Positions 19,651-30,431 of a DNA stretch of 64,000 bases are shown piece by piece. The notes beneath the pieces are model-generated. The model was not told the DNA's origin, did not search any database, and saw only the letters and a list, made by a program, of their open reading frames with translations. The translations under genes were made by a program, and so were the position numbers. Source of the stretch: Brenneria izadpanahii (GTDB lineage Bacteria; Pseudomonadota; Gammaproteobacteria; Enterobacterales; Enterobacteriaceae). Location of the stretch: positions 992,001 to 1,056,000 of the forward strand of contig NZ_CP050854.1 of assembly GCF_017569925.1 (NCBI RefSeq). The letters are read 5' to 3'. The number at the start of each line of letters is the position of its first letter. Position 1 is the first letter of the stretch.

Positions 19651-21216
19651 TCAGGTAACAGGCGCCGGGTTAAAAACGGCTAATGCATTGTGGAGGCCCC
19701 ATTGATCGGACCAGGTTTTCTTCCGGCCGCTGGCGATGTCCAGAATGAAGCGGAAAAGTTGCCAGCCGACATCTTCAATCGTTGCGTCGCCTGTCGCAAT
19801 GGTGCCGGCATCAATATCCATCAGGTCGTACCAACGATTCGCCAGCACGGTGCGGGTAGCCATTTTGATGACGGGAACGGCCAACAGTCCGTAAGGCGTG
19901 CCGCGACCGGTGGTAAATACCTGCACGGTGATGCCGGAGGCAAGCTGTTGCGTGCCGCAAACAAAATCGCTGGCAGGCGTCGCCGCGTAAATCAGGCCGC
20001 GTTTGGTCGGCCGCTGCCCCGGAGAAAGCACTTCGACGATGGCGCTGGTGCCTGATTTGGCGATTGAGCCCAGCGCTTTTTCCACTACGTTGGCCAGTCC
20101 GCCTTTTTTATTGCCCGGCGAGGGGTTGGCGCTGCGGTCGGTTTGGCCGTTATCGAGATAATTATCGTACCAGGCCATCTCTTCCAGCAGGCGCTTGCCG
20201 ACGTCTTCGTTTATGGCCCGCGGCGTCAGCAAATGGATGGCGTCCCGCACCTCGGTAACTTCGGAAAACATCACGGTGGCGCCGCAGCGCACCAGCAGAT
20301 CGGAGGCGAAGCCGACGGCCGGATTCGCCGTCACGCCGGAAAATGCATCGCTGCCGCCGCACTGCATGCCGACGACCAGTTCGGAAGCGGGGCAGGTTTC
20401 ACGCTGACGTTTGTTCAATCGCTGTAGGTGCCGATCGGCCGTGGTCAGAATATCGTCCACCATCGATTTAAAACCGACGTGGTGTTCGTCCTGCAAACGC
20501 ACGATGCTGCTTTCATCCAGCGAGATAGCCTGCACATCCGGCGTTCCTTCCAGCAGACGTTCTGGCTGCAATTTTTCACAACCCAGACCGACAACCAGCA
20601 CCTCGCCGCCGAAATTGGGATTCAGAGACAAATTGTGAATGGTGCGGATAGGCACGACGGCTGCCGGAGCATTGATGGCTACGCCGCACCCGTAGAGATG
20701 ATTGAGTGCGACAACGCCATCAACGTTCGGATATTTAGGCAATAAATCCCGCTCGATGATTTTAACCACATAGTCAACCACGCCCGCTACGCAGTGTACG
20801 CTGGTGGTGATGCCGAGCAGATTTTTCGTGCCGACGCTGCCGTCCGGATTGCGGTAGCCTTCAAAGGTGTACCCCTCCAGCGGGGGAAGCGCGGCGGGAA
20901 CTTTGGTCGCCAATGGCAACGTTTCCAGCGCCGGGGCTTTGGGCAATTCGACCAGTGACTCATCAATCCAGCTGCCCTGGGGAATATCCCTTAAGGCATA
21001 GCCGATAATTTCGCCATAGCGAATAATGGGCGCGGATTTGGCGATATTAACCAAGGCGACTTTATGACCCTGCGGGATATGCTCAATTAATTCTAATCCA
21101 GTATCAAAACGAGTGCCTGCTCGTAAGCCGTTGTCATTAACAATGATGGCGACGTTATCGTCATTATGAACTTTAATGTAAAATGCTTTCGAGGAATTCT
21201 GCGTGTTCTGCGACAT
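19651..21216 (-). CDS. garD: Galactarate dehydratase
   Basis: Dehydrates D-galactarate to 5-keto-4-deoxy-D-glucarate, the first catabolic step. 521 residues (E. coli GarD 523) and very similar throughout as recalled. The N-terminal SAF-like domain (about 1-105) precedes the large UxaA-type catalytic domain, with [11 protein letters not shown], the metal-site region [22 protein letters not shown] and [17 protein letters not shown]. The ATG at 21216 has GGAGAG nearby; 5 further in-frame codons upstream are unlikely. It is divergent from garPLRK, as in E. coli, across a region with two CRP-like sites. CdaR, the usual activator, is not in the window. Confidence 0.97.
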   Translation of the reverse strand: MSQNTQNSSKAFYIKVHNDDNVAIIVNDNGLRAGTRFDTGLELIEHIPQGHKVALVNIAKSAPIIRYGEIIGYALRDIPQGSWIDESLVELPKAPALETLPLATKVPAALPPLEGYTFEGYRNPDGSVGTKNLLGITTSVHCVAGVVDYVVKIIERDLLPKYPNVDGVVALNHLYGCGVAINAPAAVVPIRTIHNLSLNPNFGGEVLVVGLGCEKLQPERLLEGTPDVQAISLDESSIVRLQDEHHVGFKSMVDDILTTADRHLQRLNKRQRETCPASELVVGMQCGGSDAFSGVTANPAVGFASDLLVRCGATVMFSEVTEVRDAIHLLTPRAINEDVGKRLLEEMAWYDNYLDNGQTDRSANPSPGNKKGGLANVVEKALGSIAKSGTSAIVEVLSPGQRPTKRGLIYAATPASDFVCGTQQLASGITVQVFTTGRGTPYGLLAVPVIKMATRTVLANRWYDLMDIDAGTIATGDATIEDVGWQLFRFILDIASGRKKTWSDQWGLHNALAVFNPAPVT

Positions 21217-21388
21217 AGTCTCTCCAGTCAAATACTTATTTCAGAAAACCAATGGTTTTTGTTTTGTTATAGAGTGGGTAATGTAAGTGCTGGCTACATC
21301 ATATCTGATTTTTAAACGCACTGAATTGTGCAATTGAATAATATTTTTAAATTTTAACCGGGGATGATCTGGCGAATATCCAGCATGT

Positions 21389-21404
21389 TGTGATCTTCCT
21401 CACT
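21389..21404. promoter_or_regulatory. CRP-like site 1, garD-garP intergenic
   Basis: TGTGA-TCTTCC-TCACT matches 9 of the 10 core positions of the CRP consensus TGTGA-N6-TCACA. It sits about 175 bp upstream of garD and 310 bp upstream of garP in the 500-bp divergent region, fitting catabolite control of hexarate use. Confidence 0.6.
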
Positions 21405-21439
21405 TTGTATTTTTTAAACGCGTATCATGCGGATGATAG

Positions 21440-21455
21440 TGTGATTTTTATCGCA
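21440..21455. promoter_or_regulatory. CRP-like site 2, garD-garP intergenic
   Basis: TGTGA-TTTTTA-TCGCA matches 9 of 10 core CRP positions and lies 51 bp from site 1 (centre to centre), a near-integral number of helical turns. The pair could serve both divergent promoters. The rest of this AT-rich 500-bp gap shows no ORF. Confidence 0.5.
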
Positions 21456-21716
21456 ACTTTCTGTGCATAACACATAAAATATTATTTATTGAATGATGAT
21501 TGTTGTGCATTTTAACAGTGCTATTCCGTACCGCTATTTTTATACTGATAACGTTTTATAAGAACTCGAAGTAAGGTCCGCTAATGTGAGGTTTATTGAT
21601 AATGCTCTTTGTTTAAAGCGCTTGAATAAATAAAACCCTCAGTATTCTTTTAGCGCTGGCGACTATGTTGATTTATTTGACTTAACATTCTAATAACGAT
21701 ACTCAAGGGGATTTTT

Positions 21717-23048
21717 ATGAATTCCGATGCGGTTGTTGCACATAAAAAAACCTATGTGCGCTACATCATATTATTAATTATATTTACTGTTACCGCGATA
21801 AATTATGCCGATCGCGCAACGTTATCAATAGCAGGTACGGAAGTTGCAAAACAGTTGCAGTTGGATGCGGTACATATGGGGTATATTTTTTCCGCGTTTG
21901 GCTGGTCGTATTTGGTAATGCAAATACCGGGCGGATGGTTGCTTGACCGCTTCGGTTCAAAAAAGGTTTACGCCTACAGTATCTTTTTCTGGTCGCTGTT
22001 CACCTTCCTGCAAGGGTTTGTGGATTGGGTTCCTTTAGTGTGGGCGCCGATGACCCTGTTTGTTCTGCGCTTTATGCTAGGTTTCTCTGAAGCGCCGTCT
22101 TTCCCGGCCAATGCCCGTATTACCGCGGCCTGGTTCCCGACGAAAGAGCGTGGCACGGCATCCGCTATTTTTAACTCGGCTCAATACTTCTCGCTGGCGA
22201 TTTTTTCTCCGCTCCTCGGCTGGTTGACCTATCAATGGGGCTGGGAACATGTCTTTTTAGTAATGGGGGGATTAGGTTTTATTCTAACCGTGGTATGGGT
22301 GAAGTTTATTCATAATCCTACCGACCATCCCGATGTCAGTCCGCAGGAATTGGAATATATTTCTAAAGGCGGTGCTGTCGTCGATATGGATCATAAAAAA
22401 GAAGGCGGCAAGAAAGATGGCCCTAAATGGAATTATGTAAAACAACTTCTTACTAATCGTATGATGTTGGGCGTATTTATGGGGCAATATTTTATTAATA
22501 GTATTACCTGGTTCTTTCTTACCTGGTTCCCTATTTATCTGGTTCAGGAAAAGGGCATGTCTATCCTGAAAGTCGGATTGATTGCCGCCATTCCGGCGCT
22601 ATGCGGTTTCGCCGGCGGCGTGCTGGGCGGCGTAGTATCGGATATATTGCTTAAGCGCGGCTTCACATTAACCGCCGCCCGTAAAATTCCTATCGTGCTG
22701 GGTATGCTGCTTGCCTCAAGCATTATTCTCTGTAATTACACGGAAAGTAATGTTTTGGTTGTGTTTCTGATGGCGTTGGCCTTCTTTGGCAAAGGCTTCG
22801 GGGCATTAGGTTGGCCGGTTATTTCCGATACCGCGCCTAAAGAAATTATTGGCTTGTGCGGCGGCGTATTTAATGTTTTTGGCAACGTAGCGTCAATTGT
22901 AACCCCGCTGGTTATCGGCTATTTGGTTAAAGAACTTCATTCATTCAATAGCGCGCTGATTTTTGTCGGTATCTCCGCGCTAATGGCGATGTTCTGTTAT
23001 CTGCTGGTGGTGGGGGAAATTAAACGAATGGAGTTAAAGAAAAATTAA
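21717..23048 (+). CDS. garP: Galactarate/glucarate MFS transporter
   Basis: Twelve-helix major facilitator protein (443 residues) of the anion:cation symporter family that includes GarP and GudP. N-terminal helix 1 carries INYADRATLSIAG; the loop 2-3 motif appears as GGWLLDRFGSKKVY; and PSFPANARITAAWFPTKERG is the family hallmark after helix 4. A strong AAGGGGA site precedes the ATG. It heads garP-garL-garR-garK, so import of D-galactarate (or D-glucarate) is the likely role; the two family members cannot be separated by sequence alone. Confidence 0.92.
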   Translation: MNSDAVVAHKKTYVRYIILLIIFTVTAINYADRATLSIAGTEVAKQLQLDAVHMGYIFSAFGWSYLVMQIPGGWLLDRFGSKKVYAYSIFFWSLFTFLQGFVDWVPLVWAPMTLFVLRFMLGFSEAPSFPANARITAAWFPTKERGTASAIFNSAQYFSLAIFSPLLGWLTYQWGWEHVFLVMGGLGFILTVVWVKFIHNPTDHPDVSPQELEYISKGGAVVDMDHKKEGGKKDGPKWNYVKQLLTNRMMLGVFMGQYFINSITWFFLTWFPIYLVQEKGMSILKVGLIAAIPALCGFAGGVLGGVVSDILLKRGFTLTAARKIPIVLGMLLASSIILCNYTESNVLVVFLMALAFFGKGFGALGWPVISDTAPKEIIGLCGGVFNVFGNVASIVTPLVIGYLVKELHSFNSALIFVGISALMAMFCYLLVVGEIKRMELKKN

Positions 23049-23125
23049 TGATGGGTGATGATGATCTTTATTCATTCATTACCGGGAATGCTAATTAACG
23101 AACTTTAATTAAATAGAAGGTTATT

Positions 23126-23896
23126 ATGAGTAACGCGATACTGCCTAACCATTTTCGCCGGAATTTATGCCAGGGAAAAAACCTGATTGGCTGCTGGTGC
23201 GCGCTGGGCAATCCCATTTCCACCGAAGTGCTGGGGCTGGCGGGGTTTGACTGGCTGGTTCTGGACGGCGAGCACGCGCCGAACGACATCAGTACCTTTA
23301 TTCCGCAGCTTATGGCGCTGAAAAGCAGTGTCAGCGCGCCGGTTGTCCGCCCGCCGTGTAATGAGCCGGTGATTATCAAGCGGTTATTGGATATCGGCTT
23401 TAATAACTTTCTGATTCCTTTCGTGGAAAGCGAGGATGAAGCGAGCCGAGCCGTCGCGTCGACGCGCTACCCGCCGGCCGGGATCCGCGGGGTTTCCGTC
23501 GCGCATCGCAGCAATGCCTATGGGACGGAACCCGACTATTTCGCCACCATTAACGACAACATTACCGTCCTGGTTCAGATCGAAAGCCAGCAAGGAGTCG
23601 ACAATCTGGATGCCATCGCCGCCGTTGACGGCGTCGATGGCATTTTTGTCGGTCCGGGCGATCTCTCCGCCGCGCTGGGCTATCTGGGGCAGCCGAACCA
23701 TCCCGAAGTGCAGAAAGTGATCCGCCATATCTTTGAACGCGCCGCCGCGCACGGCAAGCCGGCCGGTATTTTAGCGCCGGCCGAAGCCGATGCCCGCCGG
23801 TATCTGGAGTGGGGCGCGACCTTTGTGGCGGTCGGCAGCGATTTGGGCGTATTCCGCGGCGCCACGCAGGCGCTGCGCGACAAGTTTAAACAGTGA
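23126..23896 (+). CDS. garL: 5-keto-4-deoxy-D-glucarate aldolase
   Basis: Class II HpcH/HpaI-family aldolase (256 residues, as in E. coli) that splits 5-keto-4-deoxy-D-glucarate to pyruvate and tartronate semialdehyde. Visible: the [13 protein letters not shown] strand with catalytic acid/base residues, the [11 protein letters not shown] loop, [20 protein letters not shown] carrying the metal-binding glutamate, and [14 protein letters not shown] with the metal-binding aspartate. It starts 77 bp after garP with an AAGG site and feeds GarR directly. Confidence 0.96.
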   Translation: MSNAILPNHFRRNLCQGKNLIGCWCALGNPISTEVLGLAGFDWLVLDGEHAPNDISTFIPQLMALKSSVSAPVVRPPCNEPVIIKRLLDIGFNNFLIPFVESEDEASRAVASTRYPPAGIRGVSVAHRSNAYGTEPDYFATINDNITVLVQIESQQGVDNLDAIAAVDGVDGIFVGPGDLSAALGYLGQPNHPEVQKVIRHIFERAAAHGKPAGILAPAEADARRYLEWGATFVAVGSDLGVFRGATQALRDKFKQ

Positions 23897-23938
23897 TTTC
23901 CGCACGGTGACAACTACATCAGACATGAGGTGACAACG

Positions 23939-24823
23939 ATGAAAATTGGTTTTATTGGACTGGGCATTATGGGGAAACCGATGAGTAAAAATCTGCTCAA
24001 GGCGGGTTACTCATTAGTGGTGATGGACCGTAATACCGAGGCCGTCGCGGAGGTGGTCGCCGCCGGCGCTACGTCTGCGGCATCGCCGAAACTGGTGGCG
24101 GAGCAGTGCGACATCATCATCACCATGTTGCCTAACTCTCCGCACGTAAAAGAGGTCGTGCTGGGAGAGGACGGGGTGATTGACGGCGCACGGGCTGGTA
24201 GCGCCGTGATTGACATGAGTTCGATCGCTCCGCTGGCCAGCCGTGAAATTGCCGCGGCGCTGGCGGAAAAAAATATCGGGATGCTGGACGCGCCGGTCAG
24301 CGGCGGCGAACCGAAAGCGATTGACGGTACGCTATCCGTGATGGTCGGCGGCGATAAGGCGCTATTCGATAGCTGCTTTGACATCATGAAGGCAATGGCC
24401 GGTTCGGTGGTGCATACCGGCGATATCGGCGCGGGCAACGTCACCAAACTGGCGAACCAGGTGATCGTGGCGCTGAACATCGCGGCGATGTCGGAAGCCC
24501 TGGCGCTGGCGACCAAAGCCGGCGTAAATCCCGAACTGGTTTATCAGGCGATCCGTGGCGGACTGGCGGGCAGCACGGTGCTGGACGCCAAAGCGCCTAT
24601 GGTGCTGGATCGCAATTTTAAACCGGGTTTCCGCATCGATTTGCACATCAAGGATCTGGCCAACGCGCTGGATACCTCGCATGGCGTAGGCGCGCAGCTG
24701 CCGTTGACCGCCGCGGTGATGGAGATGATGCAGGCGCTGAAAGCCGACGATCTGGGAACGGCCGATCACAGCGCATTGGCTCGCTACTACGAAAAATTAG
24801 CTAAAGTTGAAATAACGCGGTAG
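23939..24823 (+). CDS. garR: Tartronate semialdehyde reductase
   Basis: NAD(P)H-dependent 2-hydroxy-3-oxopropionate reductase converting tartronate semialdehyde to D-glycerate. 294 residues, as in E. coli. The beta-hydroxyacid dehydrogenase signature is intact: GFIGLGIMGKPMSKNL Rossmann start, DAPVSGGEPKAIDGTLSVM substrate motif and the catalytic lysine in GNVTKLANQV. An in-frame GTG three codons earlier exists, but AGGTGA fits the ATG at 23939. It follows garL by 42 bp. Confidence 0.96.
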   Translation: MKIGFIGLGIMGKPMSKNLLKAGYSLVVMDRNTEAVAEVVAAGATSAASPKLVAEQCDIIITMLPNSPHVKEVVLGEDGVIDGARAGSAVIDMSSIAPLASREIAAALAEKNIGMLDAPVSGGEPKAIDGTLSVMVGGDKALFDSCFDIMKAMAGSVVHTGDIGAGNVTKLANQVIVALNIAAMSEALALATKAGVNPELVYQAIRGGLAGSTVLDAKAPMVLDRNFKPGFRIDLHIKDLANALDTSHGVGAQLPLTAAVMEMMQALKADDLGTADHSALARYYEKLAKVEITR

Positions 24824-24925
24824 GCATTACGTGATGGTTGTCGGAGCGGCATACATGGCTGTACGCCGCTCTGGTCGTCGGGGTAATCATTCTGATAAAC
24901 GCCGGTTCAGCAGTTCGGATTATTG

Positions 24926-24959
24926 ATGAAATCGGATCGTTTATGAAATCGGATCGTTT
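24926..24959 (+). repeat. 17-bp tandem duplication ahead of garK
   Basis: ATGAAATCGGATCGTTT occurs twice head to tail (24926-24942, 24943-24959) and the garK ATGAAA follows at once. Each unit starts an ORF of six codons (MKSDRL) whose TGA overlaps the next ATG as ATGA, so the garK start is coupled to a duplicated mini-ORF. GGA in each unit is the only ribosome-binding-like sequence for the following ATG. Confidence 0.8.
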
Positions 24960-26102
24960 ATGAAAATAGTTATCGCACCGGATTCTTATAAAGAAAGTAT
25001 GTCTGCGCAAGATGTCGCTACGCAAATTGAGAACGGGTTTCGTGAAATATTTCCCGATGCCTGCTATGTCAAATTGCCGGTTGCAGACGGTGGCGAAGGG
25101 ACCGTTGAGGCTATGGTGGCGGCCACAAATGGAAAGATCGTTAATGTTAAGGTCACCGGTCCGTTAGGCGATAAGATTGAAGCCTTTTTTGGGCTGTCGG
25201 GCGATGAAAAAACGGCCTTCATTGAAATGGCCGCCGCCAGCGGTCTGGAACAAGTGCCGGCCCAGCAGCGTAATCCGCTGCTAACCACCAGCTATGGCAC
25301 GGGCGAGTTGATCCGCTGCGCGCTGGATTACGGCGTGGAGCATTGCATCATCGGCATTGGCGGCAGCGCCACCAATGACGGCGGCGTGGGGATGGCGCAG
25401 GCATTGGGCGCGAAGCTGCTCGACGCCTCCGGCGGACAGATCGGTTTTGGCGGCGGCGAACTTGATAAGCTGGCCAGCATTGATATCAGCGAGCTGGATG
25501 CGCGCATAAAAAGCTGTCGTTTTGAGGTGGCGTGCGACGTCACCAATCCGCTGACCGGTAAGCAAGGGGCGTCGGCGATTTTTGGCCCGCAGAAAGGGGC
25601 GACCAAACAGATGATTGAGCAATTGGATAATGCGCTCAGGCATTATGCTTCGGTCATCCGCCGTGATTTGGATACCGATGTAGAGCAGGTTCCCGGCGCG
25701 GGCGCGGCAGGGGGAATGGGCGCCGGATTACTGGCGTTCTGCGGCGCTGATTTGCGGCAGGGAATTGAGATCGTCACGGAAGCCTTGGGGCTGGATGAGA
25801 TCGTGCGGGATGCGTCGCTGGTGATTACCGGCGAGGGCCGCATTGATAGCCAGACGATTCACGGCAAGGTACCGATTGGCGTCGCCAGAGTGGCAAAGCG
25901 CTACAATAAACCGGTTATCGGCATCGCGGGCAGTTTGACCGCGGATGTCGGGGTGGTGCATGAGCATGGTTTGGATGCGGTATTCAGCGTGCTGTACAAC
26001 ATCTGTACGCTGGAAGAGGCGCTGGATAACGCCGCGGACAATGTGCGTATGACGGCGCGTAATATCGCCGCCGCCATTAAGCTGTCGCAGGAGTTATCCT
26101 AG
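24960..26102 (+). CDS. garK: Glycerate 2-kinase
   Basis: Phosphorylates D-glycerate to 2-phosphoglycerate, completing galactarate catabolism into lower glycolysis (enolase is encoded at 44.5 kb). 380 residues, GarK/GlxK family (glycerate kinase type 1): KIVIAPDSYKESMSA at the N-terminus, DGGEGTVEAM, IGIGGSATNDGGVGMAQALG, and the C-terminal LVITGEGRIDSQT motif. It lies 136 bp downstream of garR, with a GAGCGGC/GCCGCTC hairpin in between and the duplicated 17-bp unit at its start, suggesting separate translational tuning. Confidence 0.96.
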   Translation: MKIVIAPDSYKESMSAQDVATQIENGFREIFPDACYVKLPVADGGEGTVEAMVAATNGKIVNVKVTGPLGDKIEAFFGLSGDEKTAFIEMAAASGLEQVPAQQRNPLLTTSYGTGELIRCALDYGVEHCIIGIGGSATNDGGVGMAQALGAKLLDASGGQIGFGGGELDKLASIDISELDARIKSCRFEVACDVTNPLTGKQGASAIFGPQKGATKQMIEQLDNALRHYASVIRRDLDTDVEQVPGAGAAGGMGAGLLAFCGADLRQGIEIVTEALGLDEIVRDASLVITGEGRIDSQTIHGKVPIGVARVAKRYNKPVIGIAGSLTADVGVVHEHGLDAVFSVLYNICTLEEALDNAADNVRMTARNIAAAIKLSQELS

Positions 26103-26143
26103 GCGGATGCCCTTGGATGAACGCAGGCGCCGTCCGCCGACGC

Positions 26144-28921
26144 TCAGCGCAGGGCGGTTATATTCAAGTGCCGCCGGGCCGCGTCGCTGACATTGTTGAT
26201 TTCATCCAGCAGTTCCAGCCACTCCGGCTCCAGCTCGCTGGCATCGATCCCTTTGCGAAGCTGCTGCTCCAGATAGCAGCAGATCTGCTTCAGACGCGGA
26301 ACTCCGCTGTAGCTGCAACTGCCGTGTAGCTTGTGGATCAGATCGACGATGGTATCGCTCGGCCGATCGTTCATCATATCTTCTACCTGCCGGCGTACCT
26401 CCGGCAGGAAGTCGAGCAGCATCTGCAATAGCTCGCGCGCCAGTTCCGGCTTATTGGCCGCCTGCCGCTGCGCCAGCGTCCAGTCCAGAGAGAGCTGCTT
26501 GTCCAGGCGCTCATCCGCGGGGGCGGGAATCGTCTCTTTTCCGTGGGAATAGCGGGCCAACACTTTTTTCAGCATCTGTTCATCAATCGGTTTCGCCAGA
26601 TAGTCATCCATACCGGCCTGCAACAGATGATCGCGTTCATCGCTGATGGTGTGGGCGGTGACGGCAATAATCGGCGTTTCCGCGTGATTGGGGAGTTGAC
26701 GAATCAACTCGCTGGTGCGGATGCCGTCCATGCCCGGCATCTGGATATCCATAAGAATAACGTTCACATCCTGTTCTCTGGCTTGATGAATGGCCTCTGC
26801 GCCGTTTTCGCACAAAATGACCTTCTCTACCTGTTCTTCCAGCAGCGCGCCGATCAATTTCAGATTGGCCGGGTTATCATCCACCGCCATCACGCTCAGC
26901 GGCAGCGGTTCGGCGGGATGCGACGGCGGCTGCGGCGTCTTGATGACCTCAGGCAGAAGAGGCAGTTGGAAAAGCGAGTTGTCTTGCAGCAGCGGCAATA
27001 AGCGGGGCGCCGAGATCGGTTTGCTCAGGCAGGCGTGAACGCCAAACAATTTCAACTGTTCCGCATCCATTTGCGCCAGGCTGGGCAGCGCCAGGATCAC
27101 GCAGGGCGCCCGGCGGCAGACGTCGCGCAGCTTGGGGGTGTAATCGAGCAGCGTGTTGCGGTAATGCACGGGAATGCCCAGCAGCAGGATATCAAAAGGC
27201 GCGTCGGGGAGTTGCTCCAGCGTAGCGCTGTGGCTTACCGTCAATGGCGTTTGTTTCAGAATATCCAGCGTGGCCTGCGCCGCCGCCGGGTTGGATTCGA
27301 TGTACGCCAGGCTTTTGCCGCGCAGCATCGGATACATATTATGTTTGGGGGTGGCCTGGGGGTTTAACGGCAGGCTGATATGGAACCAGAACGTAGAGCC
27401 TTTATTTAACTGGCTGTGGAAACTGATATCGCCGCCCATCTCTTTGATCAGCCGTTGCGTGATCACCAGACCAAGCCCGGTTCCCCCGTGCCGCCGCGAA
27501 ATACTGGTGTCCGCCTGGCGGAATGCCTGAAAAAGTTGCGACTGCTGCCGTTCGGCGATGCCGATGCCGGTATCGCGGATTTGAATTTCCAGATGAACGT
27601 GATGGCGCTCCTGCCGGCGTTTTTCCACCCGGATATCAATGTTGCCCTGTTCGGTAAATTTAATGGCGTTACCCAGCAGGTTGGTGATGATTTGCTGGAT
27701 CCTCATCGGATCGCCGATGAACTGTTCCGGCACATCATTCTGGATGGCGAGGGTAAGCTCCAGCCCTTTTTCATGGGCGGTGTGGGCCAGCAGCATGACC
27801 ACTTCATCCAGCGTGTTATGCAATGAAAAGGGAATGTTCTCCAATACCAGTTTGCCCGCTTCCAGCTTGGAGAAATCCAGCACATCATTAATGATATTCA
27901 GCAGGTTATTGGCGGAGCGTTCGATGGTCAGCAGGTAGTCGGTCTGTGTCGGGTTCAGCGATGTTTTCAGCATCTGGCGGGTAAAGCCGATAACGCCGTT
28001 AAGCGGCGTTCTTAATTCGTGCGACATATTCGCCAAAAACTCGGACTTGATTCGCGCCGCTTCCTGCGCCCGCTTTTTGGCCAGATCCAGCTCGACATTC
28101 TGGATCTCCATCTGTTCAAGCGTTTCCCGCAGATCGTAAGTAGCCTGATCGATGTTTTGCTGCATCTCTTCATGATAAGCGGTTAATGACATGGCCATGG
28201 AATTGATGCCGTTTTTCAGCATATCCAGCTCACCGAGCATATGGCCTTCGACCCGGCTGTCCAACTGTCCGCGCCGGATCCGGTCGACCGTTTCGACCAT
28301 ATTGCGGATCGGCGCGGTGACGTCGCGCATCAGGCGATAGGCAAACAGCGCCGCTACGCCCATACATAACAGCAGTAGCAGGCCGGCGATACAAATTTCC
28401 TGATATTGCAGCAGCTTGATGGAATTGATATCCAGCTCAACGGCAAGATAGCCGATCGGCTCCATGGCGTCGGGCAAGGCTGGTTTGATGTCGCGGGTAA
28501 ACTCGCTGTCGGCCATGATGGGCATATGCAGGATCAGTAAGTTGCCCGAATGGTGGAGATTCGGCTCGCCGTTATTGGGCGTTTGCTGGGTTAGATGCTC
28601 AGATACGGCTTCATGATGAATGTTAGTCGTGACGATCAGCCGATCTTGGCCGTCGAAAATGCTGATGGCCCGGATGATATCGGAGTGCCGGCGGTGAAGG
28701 GTATTGATCAGCGGCTGAAGAGTGTCCCACTGATTTTTGGCAATGGCATAAGCGCTGGCCACCGCCAAAGGCTCAATGATGCTGGTGCCCGTGTCGGCCA
28801 ATTGCGCCTGTAATTGGTTATATCGGTTGATGCCGAAAAAGATACTGAGTAACAGCCCGATCAGTAACGTCGGCGCTAAAATCAGTATTAACATGCGTGC
28901 ACGCAGACTGTATTTGGTCAT
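26144..28921 (-). CDS. barA: BarA hybrid sensor histidine kinase
   Basis: Membrane tripartite kinase of the BarA-UvrY (GacS-GacA) system that activates Csr/Rsm small RNAs and, in soft-rot relatives, controls virulence factors. 925 residues. TM1 about 9-31, periplasmic sensor about 32-172, TM2 about 173-196, HAMP, HisKA with His301 in [12 protein letters not shown], HATPase with [12 protein letters not shown], a degenerate then a true receiver domain with [10 protein letters not shown], and a C-terminal Hpt domain with [12 protein letters not shown]. All phosphorelay residues are present. It is divergent from rlmD and beside hexarate genes, as gudPXD are beside barA in E. coli. Confidence 0.96.
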   Translation of the reverse strand: MTKYSLRARMLILILAPTLLIGLLLSIFFGINRYNQLQAQLADTGTSIIEPLAVASAYAIAKNQWDTLQPLINTLHRRHSDIIRAISIFDGQDRLIVTTNIHHEAVSEHLTQQTPNNGEPNLHHSGNLLILHMPIMADSEFTRDIKPALPDAMEPIGYLAVELDINSIKLLQYQEICIAGLLLLLCMGVAALFAYRLMRDVTAPIRNMVETVDRIRRGQLDSRVEGHMLGELDMLKNGINSMAMSLTAYHEEMQQNIDQATYDLRETLEQMEIQNVELDLAKKRAQEAARIKSEFLANMSHELRTPLNGVIGFTRQMLKTSLNPTQTDYLLTIERSANNLLNIINDVLDFSKLEAGKLVLENIPFSLHNTLDEVVMLLAHTAHEKGLELTLAIQNDVPEQFIGDPMRIQQIITNLLGNAIKFTEQGNIDIRVEKRRQERHHVHLEIQIRDTGIGIAERQQSQLFQAFRQADTSISRRHGGTGLGLVITQRLIKEMGGDISFHSQLNKGSTFWFHISLPLNPQATPKHNMYPMLRGKSLAYIESNPAAAQATLDILKQTPLTVSHSATLEQLPDAPFDILLLGIPVHYRNTLLDYTPKLRDVCRRAPCVILALPSLAQMDAEQLKLFGVHACLSKPISAPRLLPLLQDNSLFQLPLLPEVIKTPQPPSHPAEPLPLSVMAVDDNPANLKLIGALLEEQVEKVILCENGAEAIHQAREQDVNVILMDIQMPGMDGIRTSELIRQLPNHAETPIIAVTAHTISDERDHLLQAGMDDYLAKPIDEQMLKKVLARYSHGKETIPAPADERLDKQLSLDWTLAQRQAANKPELARELLQMLLDFLPEVRRQVEDMMNDRPSDTIVDLIHKLHGSCSYSGVPRLKQICCYLEQQLRKGIDASELEPEWLELLDEINNVSDAARRHLNITALR

Positions 28922-29030
28922 GGGGCTCCAATGTGGGAGAATTAATTAACGAATTACCCGGCATCTTGAAGTCTATTGGGTATCAGTATTCAGCTTGAAA
29001 ATTAGAGTTTTTATAAACCGATTATAAATT

Positions 29031-30368
29031 ATGGCGCAATTCTACTCTCCAAACCGGCGTGTGACGACCCGGCAAATAATAATCGTCGCGGTAGACACCC
29101 TTGATCCCTTTGGTCAGGGCGTCGCGCGCCATCAGGGTAAAACCGTTTTTGTCGCCGGCGTGTTACCGGGTGAACAGGCGGAAGTGCAATTGACGGACGA
29201 AAAGCGCCAGTTCGCGCATGCCAGGCTTAAACGCCTGCTGACGCGCAGTCCGCAACGCGTTGAGCCGCAGTGTCCGCACTTTAACGTTTGCGGCGGATGC
29301 CAGCAGCAGCATGCCGATATTGCGTTACAGCAGCGTAGCAAGTCGTCGTCGCTGATTCGGCTGATAGAACGGGAAACGGGCGTGACCTCACAGATTGCGG
29401 CCCCCATTGCCGGACCGGCGTACGCATACCGGCGGCGGGCGCGGCTTGCGTTATACTATCAGGCGAAACAGCAACGCCTGTTGATGGGATACCGTCAGGC
29501 GGGATCGCACGATTTGGTCGATATCCGGGCTTGCCCGATATTGCGGCCGGAACTGGAAACGCTATTGACGCCGCTGCGCGATTGTCTGAGCCGGTTACAG
29601 GCGGTAAAGCGATTAGGGCATGTTGAACTGGTGCAGGCGGATAACGGCCCGTTGCTGGTGTTGCGCCATCTGGATCCGTTGAGTCAGCCGGATAGCCGGA
29701 CGCTGCGTGACTTTGCGCAGCGGCATGCGGTATCGGTTTATCTGGCGCCGGATGCGCAATCCCTGACCTGCCTGCACGGCGAATCCCCGGTGTACCACGT
29801 CGCGGGGTTAACGCTGGCGTTCAGTCCGCGGGATTTCATTCAGGTCAACGATGCGGTCAACCAGCAGATGATCGACCAGGCGTTGAGCTGGCTGGATGTT
29901 CAGCCTCAGGACCGGATACTGGATCTGTTCTGCGGGATGGGCAACTTCACGCTGCCGTTGGCCCAGCGGGCGGCCAGCGTCGTTGGCGTTGAGGGCGTGG
30001 TTGCGTTAGTGGAAAAGGGGCGCGAGAACGCCCGGCGCAACGCCCTGTCCAATGTCACATTTTTTCACCAAAATCTTGAGGATGACGTTACTCGGCAGCC
30101 ATGGGCCGCTCAAGGTTTTGATAAAATATTACTTGATCCGGCGCGAGCTGGCGCTGCAGGCGTGATGGCGCAGATTGTCAGATTGTCTCCCCGGCGGGTG
30201 GTTTATGTTTCCTGTAACCCGACCACGCTGGCGCGCGACAGCAAGATATTGCTCGATGCCGGTTATCGATTATCGAATGTTACTATGCTGGATATGTTTC
30301 CACATACCGGGCACCTTGAATCGATGGCCCTGTTTTTGCGCGATTCCGGTGAGGCGGATACCCAGTAA
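29031..30368 (+). CDS. rlmD: 23S rRNA m5U1939 methyltransferase
   Basis: SAM-dependent methyltransferase acting on U1939 of 23S rRNA, 445 residues (E. coli 433). An N-terminal TRAM domain (about 15-70) precedes the iron-sulfur cysteines [10 protein letters not shown] and RACPI, then the Rossmann methyltransferase domain with [15 protein letters not shown] and the catalytic cysteine in [11 protein letters not shown]. It precedes relA, as in E. coli. Confidence 0.96.
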   Translation: MAQFYSPNRRVTTRQIIIVAVDTLDPFGQGVARHQGKTVFVAGVLPGEQAEVQLTDEKRQFAHARLKRLLTRSPQRVEPQCPHFNVCGGCQQQHADIALQQRSKSSSLIRLIERETGVTSQIAAPIAGPAYAYRRRARLALYYQAKQQRLLMGYRQAGSHDLVDIRACPILRPELETLLTPLRDCLSRLQAVKRLGHVELVQADNGPLLVLRHLDPLSQPDSRTLRDFAQRHAVSVYLAPDAQSLTCLHGESPVYHVAGLTLAFSPRDFIQVNDAVNQQMIDQALSWLDVQPQDRILDLFCGMGNFTLPLAQRAASVVGVEGVVALVEKGRENARRNALSNVTFFHQNLEDDVTRQPWAAQGFDKILLDPARAGAAGVMAQIVRLSPRRVVYVSCNPTTLARDSKILLDAGYRLSNVTMLDMFPHTGHLESMALFLRDSGEADTQ

Positions 30369-30431
30369 CTTCAGGAGGGCAGACAACACGCCTGAGGCTT
30401 GAAAGATGACGGGTATAAGTAGGGAGAAATT

